From Clostridium sp. CAG:273 (GTDB lineage Bacteria; Bacillota; Clostridia; TANB77; CAG-508), in the NCBI GenBank assembly GCA_000438355.1, contig FR901477.1:144-43339 (forward strand): a stretch of 43,196 nucleotides of DNA. The letters run 5' to 3'. Below the pieces are notes generated by a model that searched no databases, was not told where the DNA came from, and saw nothing but the letters and a program-made list of their open reading frames with translations. The translations under genes and the position numbers were made by a program. This document shows positions 32,923-40,463 of this stretch, piece by piece. The first letter of the stretch is position 1; every line of letters begins with the position of its first letter.

Positions 32923-34194
32923 ATGGAGAAGAAAGAAAATAAAGTAGAAGAAGTTGTAAAAAGTGAAGAAGAAATTATAAAAAAAGATAAAAAGAAAAAA
33001 GATATTGCTAAAAAGGAAGATAATGTAATGGAAAAAGAAAATAATAAAAAGGAAGTTGCTTTAGATAGCAATAAAAAATCAAACTTAGAGAGTAAAAATA
33101 ATAATATCAAAAAAGAAGAACAAGAAAAGGTAATGAATATAATAAAAAGGGCAAAAGAAAATGGTAAAATTACTTATGGAGAACTTGCAAACGAATTACA
33201 AGATACAAATCCAGAGCAACTTGATAAGATTTTCGATACTTTTGAAGATTTAGGTGTAGATATAAAAGATAGTGATGACTTAGATATAGAGCCAGACATT
33301 GATGATTTAGAAGAAATGGAAAATATAAAGGTAGAAGATGTAGATCTTACCAATATGGATGGGGTTAGTATAGATGACCCTGTAAGAATGTATTTAAGAG
33401 AAATAGGAAAAATTCCTTTATTAACATATGACGAGGAACTAGATTTAGCTAAGAAAATATTAACAGGTGACGAAGAAGCGAAGCAAAAACTTGCAGAATC
33501 AAATTTAAGATTAGTTGTAAGTATTGCTAAAAAATATGTTGGAAGAGGAATGCTTTTCTTAGATTTAATACAAGAAGGAAATATGGGATTAATAAAAGCA
33601 GTAGAAAAGTTTGATTATACTAAAGGATATAAATTTAGCACATATGCAACTTGGTGGATAAGACAAGCCATAACAAGAGCTATAGCAGATCAAGCAAGAA
33701 CTATAAGAATTCCAGTTCATATGGTAGAAACAATAAATAAATTAATAAGAACATCAAGACATTTATTACAAAAAAATGGTCGTGAACCTACTCCAGAAGA
33801 GATTGCAGAAGAGATGGAAATTCCAGTAGAAAAAGTAATGGAAATACAAAAAATAGCACAAGATCCTGTATCTTTAGAAACACCTATAGGAGAGGAAGAT
33901 GACAGCCACTTAGGGGACTTTATTCAAGATGATGACAGTCCAGCACCACAAGACTCAGCGGCATATACTATGCTTAAAGAACAATTAAACGATGTTATGG
34001 GAACATTAACATCTAGAGAAGCAAAAGTATTAAGATTAAGATTTGGGTTAGAAGATGGAAAAGCAAGAACCCTTGAAGAAGTAGGAAAAGAATTTAATGT
34101 AACTCGTGAAAGAATAAGACAAATAGAAGCAAAGGCATTAAGAAAGTTAAGACATCCAAGTAGAAGTAAAAAGTTAAGAGATTATATGAACTAA
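32923..34194 (+). CDS. rpoD: Primary sigma factor SigA/RpoD
   Basis: This 423-aa protein begins with an unusually Lys/Glu-rich stretch (about 1-65). A region 1.1-like segment follows (KRAKENGKITYGELANEL), then DPVRMYLREIGKIPLL (region 1.2). Region 2 has LRLVVSIAKKYVGRGMLFLDLIQEGN and KFSTYATWWIRQAITRAIADQ. Region 3 comes next, and region 4.2 has TRERIRQIEAKALRKLRHPSR. It directs RNA polymerase to the TTGACA/TATAAT promoters seen in this window. RBS AGGAGG. Confidence 0.97.
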   Translation: MEKKENKVEEVVKSEEEIIKKDKKKKDIAKKEDNVMEKENNKKEVALDSNKKSNLESKNNNIKKEEQEKVMNIIKRAKENGKITYGELANELQDTNPEQLDKIFDTFEDLGVDIKDSDDLDIEPDIDDLEEMENIKVEDVDLTNMDGVSIDDPVRMYLREIGKIPLLTYDEELDLAKKILTGDEEAKQKLAESNLRLVVSIAKKYVGRGMLFLDLIQEGNMGLIKAVEKFDYTKGYKFSTYATWWIRQAITRAIADQARTIRIPVHMVETINKLIRTSRHLLQKNGREPTPEEIAEEMEIPVEKVMEIQKIAQDPVSLETPIGEEDDSHLGDFIQDDDSPAPQDSAAYTMLKEQLNDVMGTLTSREAKVLRLRFGLEDGKARTLEEVGKEFNVTRERIRQIEAKALRKLRHPSRSKKLRDYMN

Positions 34195-34298
34195 AAAGTT
34201 ATGAATAGAGTCATATTTTACTAATTTACAAATAGGGTACAGATTAAATCAAAATCTTATTAAATATAGAAAAATAGCAAAAACTGGGAAATGCTGTA

Positions 34299-34327
34299 TT
34301 GACAAATACTCCATGTTATGTTAAACT
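34299..34327 (+). promoter_or_regulatory. Sigma-A promoter of the small acidic gene
   Basis: TTGACA (34299-34304), 17-nt spacer ending ATGT, TAAACT (34322-34327). It has an extended -10. Confidence 0.75.
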
Positions 34328-34347
34328 AAATATAGTGTTTTAATATG

Positions 34348-34388
34348 AAGGGAAGGTATATAACTTTTTAGTTATAGAAAAAAATATG
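34348..34388 (+). promoter_or_regulatory. Split ribosome site of the acidic gene: SD - hairpin - ATG
   Basis: The purine tract AAGGGAAGG (34348-34356) is followed after 2 nt by TATAACT-TTTT-AGTTATA (34359-34376). Nine bases then lead to ATG 34386. No SD or start codon lies between hairpin and ATG. The SD itself is weaker than in the other cases. Confidence 0.5.
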
Positions 34389-34772
34389 AGTATTTTAGAA
34401 AAAATAAAAAATGGATTTAATAGGTTTTGGAATGAAGACTTAGGACCAGACATAGATGATGAAAATGAAAATGATTTCCCAGAAGATGTAAAAGATGAGC
34501 TTATGACTTCAAAAAATGGACGTGTATCAGACTTAGAAAAAGCTCAAGAACAATTATGGGAAGAAAAACCAACAAAGCGTTCTCAACTTGCAGAAAAATT
34601 AGCAGTACATGAAGATGGTTCTATTAAAGGAAATACAATAAAAGGACAAACAATTAATACAGAAAAAACAGTAAAAGAGCAAGAAAATAATATAAAGAAA
34701 CAAAATGCTGCTACTGAAACTACTAGAGGGAGAAAACCTAAACAAGTTGACGATAGTGAAATAATACATTAA
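34386..34772 (+). CDS. Small acidic protein, unknown
   Basis: I do not recognise this 128-aa protein. It begins with a short amphipathic segment (MSILEKIKNGFNRFWNEDLG), then an Asp/Glu-rich stretch, then a hydrophilic, probably disordered C-terminus with three VKGN/TIKGQT-like steps (SIKGNTIKGQTINTE) and a basic RGRKPKQ near the end. There are no cysteines or membrane helices. It has its own promoter downstream of rpoD and a split ribosome site, so expression is likely regulated. Confidence 0.65.
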   Translation: MSILEKIKNGFNRFWNEDLGPDIDDENENDFPEDVKDELMTSKNGRVSDLEKAQEQLWEEKPTKRSQLAEKLAVHEDGSIKGNTIKGQTINTEKTVKEQENNIKKQNAATETTRGRKPKQVDDSEIIH

Positions 34773-34872
34773 ATAGAATTATATTAATAAAATATAATAA
34801 GTACAAAAATTAATAAGATTAAAATTAAAATAAATTGGATTAATTGAAAAATTAAATGCAATTTTTAAAAAT

Positions 34873-34909
34873 AATTTGTCAAGAAATTTTTAAATTTTCT
34901 TGACAAATT
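34873..34909. promoter_or_regulatory. 14-bp perfect palindrome over the tRNA-Met -35 box
   Basis: AATTTGTCAAGAAA (34873-34886) and TTTCTTGACAAATT (34896-34909) are perfect complements with a 9-nt loop. The right arm contains the TTGACA of the tRNA promoter; the left arm holds the same hexamer facing the other way. Confidence 0.7.
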
Positions 34910-34928
34910 ATAATTATGAAAGTATAAT
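34900..34928 (+). promoter_or_regulatory. Full-consensus promoter of tRNA-Met
   Basis: TTGACA (34900-34905), 17-nt spacer, TATAAT (34923-34928), 16 nt before the tRNA. Confidence 0.93.
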
Positions 34929-34944
34929 ATTACTTACGTGATAT

Positions 34945-35021
34945 GGCGACGTAGCTCAGTTGGCTAGAGCATTCGGTTCATACCCGAAGGGTCATGTGTT
35001 CGAATCACATCGTCGCTACCA
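34945..35021 (+). tRNA. tRNA-Met (CAT), CCA encoded
   Basis: This is a 77-nt cloverleaf. Acceptor GGCGACG pairs with CGTCGCT, discriminator A, encoded CCA. The D-loop has AGCTCAGTTGGCTAGAGC, the anticodon stem TTCGG-TTCATAC-CCGAA gives anticodon CAT, and the T-arm has ATGTG-TTCGAAT-CACAT. The paired G1 and overall sequence fit elongator tRNA-Met rather than initiator; a lysidine-modified Ile tRNA is less likely but cannot be fully excluded. Confidence 0.96.
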
Positions 35022-35039
35022 AAGTTTTAGAAAATGGCT

Positions 35040-35081
35040 AAAAATAAGGTGTTTCAAAGCTTTTGAAACACCTTATTTTTT
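35040..35081 (+). terminator. Terminator of tRNA-Met
   Basis: AAATAAGGTGTTTCAAA pairs with TTTGAAACACCTTATTT (17 bp), followed by a T-run, 19 nt past the tRNA. Confidence 0.94.
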
Positions 35082-35114
35082 CTATTCCCGACTCAGTTTA
35101 AGATAGAGTTCAAT

Positions 35115-35388
35115 TTAAAATAAATCAGAATGAGTACCAGTTCTTGATACTGTTAAAGTTAATTCATTATTTTCAACTTTATAAATTAAGAGCCAATCAG
35201 GTTGTATATGACACTCTCGAAAATCGTTTATAATTTCCAGTAAGATAGTGCTCTTTATATTTTGGAGAAAGAGGCTTCTCTGCTGCAATTAATTGAATAG
35301 TTTGTTTCAAAAAATCAATATTATAGCCTCTTTTTTTTATTAATTTATAGTCTTTCTTAAATTGATTAGAATATTTTACTTTTAGCAC
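35115..35388 (-). pseudogene. YafQ-type toxin, frameshifted by one base
   Basis: The gene starts at GTG overlapping the antitoxin stop (TAGTG). The first 57 codons read as a YafQ/RelE-fold mRNA interferase (KVKYSNQFKKDYKLIKKRG ... LTGNYKRF). The frame then turns to nonsense and stops at 35197. Skipping one base of the T4 run (plus-strand A4, 35220-35223) restores the family's C-terminus, RECHIQPDWLLIYK ... SRTGTHSDLF, ending at 35115, including the expected catalytic histidine region. It is a recent single-base inactivation, a phase-variable run or an assembly error; decay has gone no further. Confidence 0.82.
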
Positions 35389-35657
35389 TATTTATCCAAC
35401 TCCTCAAACATTTCATCCACACTATCAAAAGTTTTACTTAGATTTTTTCCGTTTTTAACGTCCTCCATTGCTTGAATAGTTTCTTTATTATATTTTGGCT
35501 TTTCAATTTTAAAGGGAATACCATTGTGTAAAATGACTTGATTTAAAAATACATTAACTGCTTCTGTAATAGATAAACCTAAATCATTTAAAGTTTGCTC
35601 TGCTCTTGCTTTTACAGATGGTTCAATTCTTATATGCAAAGTATCAGTTTTAGCCAT
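35388..35657 (-). CDS. RelB/DinJ-family antitoxin
   Basis: This protein of 89 aa starts at ATG 35657 after GGAGGTGATT. The ribbon-helix-helix N-terminus TDTLHIRIEPSVKARAEQTLNDLGLSITEAVNVFLNQV is typical of DinJ. The C-terminal half (KYNKETIQAMEDVKNGKNLSKTF) is the toxin-binding part and is intact. It binds and neutralises YafQ-type toxin and represses its own operon. The stop overlaps the toxin GTG. Confidence 0.92.
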   Translation of the reverse strand: MAKTDTLHIRIEPSVKARAEQTLNDLGLSITEAVNVFLNQVILHNGIPFKIEKPKYNKETIQAMEDVKNGKNLSKTFDSVDEMFEELDK

Positions 35658-35752
35658 TTTAATCACCTCCATAGGATTATTATATTCATTGTATCACGAT
35701 TTATACACAAAAGCAATACAAAATATTTTTTTATAATTTATTTTGCTTGGAA

Positions 35753-35872
35753 CTGTCGATAAGAGATGGAGATGAACTAGAAAAATATAATGTAAAAAGG
35801 TTGAAGATGTTGATTGAAGAAATCAAATTAGATGAAGAAATGTCCAAAGAAGATAATGATTTGTACGATTGA
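35753..35872 (+). pseudogene. Possible C-terminal gene remnant
   Basis: An open frame reads LSIRDGDELEKYNVKRLKMLIEEIKLDEEMSKEDNDLYD to a TGA at 35870. It has protein-like composition but no upstream start codon with an SD. A perfect terminator follows 6 nt later. It looks like the tail of a deleted small gene next to the toxin-antitoxin pair. Confidence 0.4.
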
Positions 35873-35878
35873 GGAGCC

Positions 35879-35910
35879 AAAGGAAGGTCACGATAAGTGA
35901 CCTTCCTTTT
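35879..35910 (+). terminator. Terminator after the gene remnant
   Basis: AAAGGAAGGTCAC pairs perfectly with GTGACCTTCCTTT around GATAA, then a short T-run. It is GC-rich for this region. Confidence 0.92.
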
Positions 35911-35980
35911 TGCATAAATAAAGCAAGATGTGCATATTTAATAATAAATGTATATTATTGATATAAAAATAGGTGATTAT

Positions 35981-37135
35981 ATGAATAACAAAAAATTTAG
36001 ATGTGTTACATTTTCCTTAAAAAATAAATTATATATTATAATTTTTTGTAGTTTTATTTTGTGTTTAGTATTGTTTTCAAATACCAATTTAGCTTCTGCA
36101 AAAGAAGGGCTTTTTCTGTGGGCAAATTCTGTTGTACCTACTCTTTTTCCATTTTTTGTAGCGACAGAACTTCTGAATAATACTAATTTTATTCCAATGC
36201 TTGGAAAATACCTAAATAAGTTTATGAGACCTATTTTTAAAGTACCAGGAGAAGGTGCATATGCTTTCTTAATGGGAATGATTAGTGGATATCCAGTAGG
36301 TGCAAAAATTGTATGTCATTTAAGAGAAAAAGGGCTTTGTACAAAAGATGAAGGAGAAAGAATGCTTGCTTTTACTAATAATTCTGGGCCTTTGTTTATA
36401 ATAGGAACAGTTGGAATAAGTTTATTTGGAAATCAAACTATTGGAATTATTCTGCTTATTACTCATATATTGGCATGTATTACAGTTGGAGTTTTATTTG
36501 GATTTACTAAAAAAAATGAAAATATAAAATGGGATAGATATAATGTAAAAAATAGAAATAGTGAAGAAAAAACTTTAGGAGGAATTTTAGGAGATAGCAT
36601 AAAAAATGCAATTAGCACAATACTTATAATTGGTGGATTTGTGGTAATATTCTCTATAATAATTTCTATATTAAATAATAGCTATATTTTAGATATGATT
36701 TCTAAATTTATTTCACCTGTTTTAACAAATTTTGGAATGAATTTTGAATTTACTAAACCTATATTAGCAGGTATTATAGAACTTACAAATGGATTAAAAC
36801 TTGTAAGCGAAACAGCAATTGTAAATTACAATTTAAGTATTATAATTTCTGCTTTTTTACTTGGATTTGGTGGAATATCTATATTATTACAAGTTTCTAG
36901 TATTGTAGCAAAAACAGATTTATCTATAAAAAAATATGTAATAGGAAAGTTTTTACAAGGAATATTTGCAAGTATATATGTATTTTTAATAATTAATTTT
37001 TTTCCTAATATAAATGTACAAAATGTAAATATAGAACTTATCACTTCTTTTTGCTTAATTATAATTTTGTGTATTTTAGTATGTTTTATAGTAAAGATTT
37101 TTTTAAAAAAGACTTTGCAAACTAAAAAGATGTAA
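35981..37135 (+). CDS. ylbJ: Sporulation integral membrane protein YlbJ
   Basis: This protein of 384 aa starts at ATG 35981 (MNNKKF) after AGGTGATT. It has about eight membrane helices and two Gate-type (nucleoside-transporter-like) repeats. YlbJ features include LFLWANSVVPTLFPFFVATELL, GEGAYAFLMGMISGYPVGAKI and ERMLAFTNNSGPLFIIGTVG. YlbJ is a sigma-E-dependent sporulation protein needed for spore cortex; the transported molecule, if any, is not established. Confidence 0.93.
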   Translation: MNNKKFRCVTFSLKNKLYIIIFCSFILCLVLFSNTNLASAKEGLFLWANSVVPTLFPFFVATELLNNTNFIPMLGKYLNKFMRPIFKVPGEGAYAFLMGMISGYPVGAKIVCHLREKGLCTKDEGERMLAFTNNSGPLFIIGTVGISLFGNQTIGIILLITHILACITVGVLFGFTKKNENIKWDRYNVKNRNSEEKTLGGILGDSIKNAISTILIIGGFVVIFSIIISILNNSYILDMISKFISPVLTNFGMNFEFTKPILAGIIELTNGLKLVSETAIVNYNLSIIISAFLLGFGGISILLQVSSIVAKTDLSIKKYVIGKFLQGIFASIYVFLIINFFPNINVQNVNIELITSFCLIIILCILVCFIVKIFLKKTLQTKKM

Positions 37136-37206
37136 TATTTTAAAGATTATAGAATATATATTTTATATATTAAAGCTAGTATAAAATGAAAGGAATGGAT
37201 TTTCTT

Positions 37207-37443
37207 ATGGATAAAAATATGGATATGAATAATTTTGGATATCCACCATATATGAACTATGATATGGGATATGACCCTATGATGGGTGATGGTGCAATGT
37301 TTAATCCTGTTGTTCAATATGAGCAGGCATATATGTATTATAGATATTTAACTCAACAATTGGAATATAAAATAAAGTGTAAAGAATATGAGAGAATATG
37401 TGGTAAACAGGAAAATTATAGAGGGGACAGAAAGGTAGAATAA
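37207..37443 (+). CDS. Small Tyr/Met-rich protein, unknown
   Basis: This protein of 78 aa starts at ATG 37207, 12 nt after AAAGGA; earlier in-frame ATGs at 37186 and 37195 precede or touch the SD. Its N-terminal half is a low-complexity string rich in Met, Tyr, Asp and Gly (FGYPPYMNYDMGYDPMMGDG). The C-terminal half, YYRYLTQQLEYKIKCKEYER, is helical and charged. Tyr-rich proteins occur in spore coats, and ylbJ is the neighbour, so a spore-coat role is a guess. Confidence 0.6.
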   Translation: MDKNMDMNNFGYPPYMNYDMGYDPMMGDGAMFNPVVQYEQAYMYYRYLTQQLEYKIKCKEYERICGKQENYRGDRKVE

Positions 37444-37470
37444 AATAATCTATTAATTTATAAATTTTTA

Positions 37471-37499
37471 TTAACATATTGAATGAATAATGTTAAAAT
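37471..37499 (+). promoter_or_regulatory. Sigma-A promoter of mgtA
   Basis: TTAACA (37471-37476), 17-nt spacer ending ATGT, TAAAAT (37494-37499). TTAACAT and ATGTTAA are also perfect inverted-repeat arms spanning the promoter. Confidence 0.72.
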
Positions 37500-37517
37500 A
37501 ACAAAAGAGAAACAAAG

Positions 37518-37574
37518 AAAGGAGAATATAAGATATTTAAAAATTATTAGATATCTTATAATTATGAAAAAATG
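37518..37574 (+). promoter_or_regulatory. Split ribosome site of mgtA: SD - hairpin - ATG
   Basis: AAAGGAG (37518-37524) is 47 nt from ATG 37572. Two bases on, 37527-37540 pairs with 37547-37560 (14 bp, one G-U, loop AAATTA); the outer ten pairs are perfect. Eleven bases then reach the start. An out-of-frame ATG at 37564 opens a 24-codon frame overlapping mgtA. Confidence 0.6.
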
Positions 37575-40181
37575 GCTACAAATGAAGAAAATAAGGATGT
37601 TTATGAAACATATAAAAAAGATTGTATATATTCAGTAGATGAGTTTTTAAAAATACATAATTTTAGTGAAAGAGGTCTAACAAAAGGCCAAGTAGAAGAA
37701 AATAAAACTAAGTATGGTTTAAATATAATAAAACAATCTAAACCTAAAAAATGGTATCACTTTTTATTGAAGAGCTTATTTAGTTCTTTTAATATAATTT
37801 TGCTTTCAATTACATTACTTCTTATTTATACAGATGTAGTTTTGCCAGAAGTACCAAGTTATGCGAACATTATAGTGATACTTGTTTTAATTGTTATAAG
37901 TTCTTTTTTAGAATTTTTTGAAGTATATAAATCAAATAAAGCAGCAGAAAAACTAAAAAAGATGGTTTCTGTTAAAACTACAGTAATAAGAAATGGAAAA
38001 GAAGAAAAGATACCACTTGACCAAGTGACAATAGGAGATGTTATAAAACTTTCAGCAGGTGACTTGATACCAGCAGATTTAAAAATAATTGAAGCAAATG
38101 ATTTATTTTTAGTTCAGTCATCTTTAACAGGAGAATCTGATGCTGTAAGAAAAAATGTTATTTCTGAAAATAAAACTGAAAGCCAAATAGAAGATATAAC
38201 AGATATAGATACAATTTGTTTTATGGGAACAAATGTAATGAGTGGTACAGGAAAAGGCATTGTTTTAAAAATAGCAGATAATACATACTTTGGAAAGGTT
38301 GCTCATACAATACAAATAGGAAAGCCAAAAACCAGTTTTGAAAATGGTATAGATAGTGTGAGTAAATTACTTATTAGGTTTATGTTAATATTTATTGGAG
38401 TAGCATTTTTTATAAATAGTATTAAACATGATACTCTAGTAGCATTTACATTTGCAGTAGCAATTGCAATTGCTATAACACCACTTCTTTTACCAGTTAT
38501 ATTGTCATCAAGTTTAGCAAAAGGTGCAGTAAACATGGCAAAAAAGGAGACAATTGTAAAAAAACTGAATAGTATTCAATCTTTTGGTGCAATGAATATA
38601 TTATGTACAGATAAAACAGGAACATTAACACAAGATAAAATTGTACTTGAGAAATATTTGAATATAAATGGAGAAGAAGATGAAGAAGTCTTAAAATATG
38701 CTTTTATAAATGCTTATTTTCAAAATGGACTAGAAGGTAGTATAGATAAAGCAATTGTAAAGAAGATAAAACAAGAGAAATTATATAAAATTTCAAAAGA
38801 ATATAAAAGAATAGACGAAATTCCTTTTGACTTTTCAAGAAGATGTCTTTCTGTAATTGTTTCTAATGGAGACCAAAAAACAATGATTACAAAAGGAGCA
38901 GTAGAAGAAATACTTTCTAAATGTATATCAATGGAATACAAAGGACAAGTGTCTTCTATGAAATTAGAAGACAGAAGAAGACTAGAAGAAATTGCTAAAA
39001 ATTTAAACCAAGATGGCCTAAGAATAATTGCAATTTGTAAAAAAACAATTATGATAGAACAAGAAGATTATACGGTAAAAGATGAAAACAAAATGACACT
39101 TGTTGGCTTTGTAGGATTTTTGGATCCACCAAAATCAAGTGCTAAAGAAGAAATAAAAAGACTTAATAAAGATGGAATACGTGTTATAGTTCTTACAGGA
39201 GACAATGAATATGTTACAAAAGCAATATGTAAAGAAGTTGATATTAACACAGATAGAATAGTTTTAGGTAGCCAAATAGAAAAATTATCAGACACAGCAT
39301 TACAAAGGTTATTAAAAAAGACAAATGTATTTGCGAAATTATCTCCTATACAAAAATCTAGAATAGTGCAGACTTTAGAAAAGGCTGGAAATGTAGTTGG
39401 ATACATGGGAGATGGAATAAATGACGCACCATCACTAAATAGTGCAGAGGTAGGAGTTTCTGTAGATACAGCAGTAGATATAACAAAAGAAACGGCAGAT
39501 ATAATTCTTTTAAGGAAAAATTTAAATGTTTTAACAGATGGAGTTATTGAAGGAAGAAAGACTTTCGGCAACTTATTGAAATATATAAAAATTGCGGTAA
39601 GTTCTAATTTTGGAGAGGTAATATCTGTTATGATTGCAAGTTTGCTATTACCGTTTTTTCCATTAACACCAATTCAACTTTTAGTACAAAGTTTACTTTA
39701 TGACTTAGGCCAGCTTTCACTTCCATATGATAATGTAGATAAAGAATATATACAAAAGCCAAGAAAATGGGACATGAAAAGCATAAAGAAATTTATGTAT
39801 TATATGGGACCAACCAGTTCAATATTTGATTTAGTTGTATTTGCATTATTATGGTTTGCATTTGGAATAAGAACGGCAGCGCTTTTTCAAACAACGTGGT
39901 TTTGTTATGGCATTGTTTCTACAATGATGGGTTTACATGTAATAAGAAGTAGCAAGAGGCCATTTTTAGAAACGCATGCATCAATTGCTGTATATGCAAC
40001 AACAATTTTAATTAGTATAGTTACTTTATTAATACCATTTACTCCACTGGGCTCTATTATAGGGCTTGTTCCAATACCTCTTATATATATAGTGGTTATA
40101 TTGGGAGTTTCATTCTTATATTGCATGTTAGCATCTTTTGTAAAAAAGATATACATAAAAAAATATGGAGAATGGTTATAG
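37572..40181 (+). CDS. mgtA: Magnesium-translocating P-type ATPase (MgtA-like)
   Basis: This 869-aa P3B-type ATPase has an N-terminal cation-ATPase domain (FSERGLTKGQVEENKTKYG), LTGESD in the actuator domain and DKTGTLTQDK with the phosphorylated D347. The hinge is GDGINDAPSLNSA. The C-terminal membrane part holds the MgtA signature QSLLYDLGQLSLPYDNVDKEY with RKWDMKSIKKFMYYMGPTSSIFD. It imports Mg2+ using ATP. Its leader has a hairpin between SD and start. No M-box riboswitch is visible, because the leader is only about 65 nt. Confidence 0.92.
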   Translation: MATNEENKDVYETYKKDCIYSVDEFLKIHNFSERGLTKGQVEENKTKYGLNIIKQSKPKKWYHFLLKSLFSSFNIILLSITLLLIYTDVVLPEVPSYANIIVILVLIVISSFLEFFEVYKSNKAAEKLKKMVSVKTTVIRNGKEEKIPLDQVTIGDVIKLSAGDLIPADLKIIEANDLFLVQSSLTGESDAVRKNVISENKTESQIEDITDIDTICFMGTNVMSGTGKGIVLKIADNTYFGKVAHTIQIGKPKTSFENGIDSVSKLLIRFMLIFIGVAFFINSIKHDTLVAFTFAVAIAIAITPLLLPVILSSSLAKGAVNMAKKETIVKKLNSIQSFGAMNILCTDKTGTLTQDKIVLEKYLNINGEEDEEVLKYAFINAYFQNGLEGSIDKAIVKKIKQEKLYKISKEYKRIDEIPFDFSRRCLSVIVSNGDQKTMITKGAVEEILSKCISMEYKGQVSSMKLEDRRRLEEIAKNLNQDGLRIIAICKKTIMIEQEDYTVKDENKMTLVGFVGFLDPPKSSAKEEIKRLNKDGIRVIVLTGDNEYVTKAICKEVDINTDRIVLGSQIEKLSDTALQRLLKKTNVFAKLSPIQKSRIVQTLEKAGNVVGYMGDGINDAPSLNSAEVGVSVDTAVDITKETADIILLRKNLNVLTDGVIEGRKTFGNLLKYIKIAVSSNFGEVISVMIASLLLPFFPLTPIQLLVQSLLYDLGQLSLPYDNVDKEYIQKPRKWDMKSIKKFMYYMGPTSSIFDLVVFALLWFAFGIRTAALFQTTWFCYGIVSTMMGLHVIRSSKRPFLETHASIAVYATTILISIVTLLIPFTPLGSIIGLVPIPLIYIVVILGVSFLYCMLASFVKKIYIKKYGEWL

Positions 40182-40224
40182 AAAAGAACTAGAAAAATAT
40201 TTTTAATATTTTTCTAGTTCTTTT
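40182..40224 (+). terminator. Strong terminator after mgtA
   Basis: AAAAGAACTAGAAAAATATT pairs with AATATTTTTCTAGTTCTTTT, about 20 bp around TTT, starting at the base after the stop. Confidence 0.93.
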
Positions 40225-40362
40225 AAAGTATGCTAATTATATATATTAATGGAAAAATCTTACTAATGTGAGGAGATAGAAAAATAAATACATAATGTAT
40301 AAAAGTATATATAAAGCTACAAATTATAAAAGTAAAAAATATGTATATGAAAAAATAAATAA

Positions 40363-40391
40363 TTTACTTTAAAGTAATAGTATGTTATAAT
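40363..40391 (+). promoter_or_regulatory. Sigma-A promoter of acyl-CoA synthetase 2 and mfd
   Basis: TTTACT (40363-40368), 17-nt spacer ending ATGT, TATAAT (40386-40391). It has an extended -10. A TTACTTTAAAGTAA palindrome overlaps the -35. Confidence 0.78.
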
Positions 40392-40463
40392 GATGACGAA
40401 ATAAAAGTAAGAAATATTATAAAATTTAAGCTAAGCATATTTTAGTAAGGAGAGAGAAGTTAA

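Larger units (their letters stand above)
35658..35980. other. Spacer between the antitoxin and ylbJ
   Basis: This 323-base spacer holds the antitoxin promoter region, an open reading remnant (35753-35872) with its own terminator, and the ylbJ leader. Nothing else is recognisable. Confidence 0.6.

Noticed and set aside
37500..37571. M-box or other Mg2+ riboswitch before mgtA
   Set aside because: The leader after the predicted promoter is only about 65 nt and lacks any M-box element.
39068..39571. 167-codon antisense frame inside mgtA
   Set aside because: It is a codon shadow of a conserved gene, with no SD or promoter; the same applies to the antisense frames in hydA, rimO and feoB.
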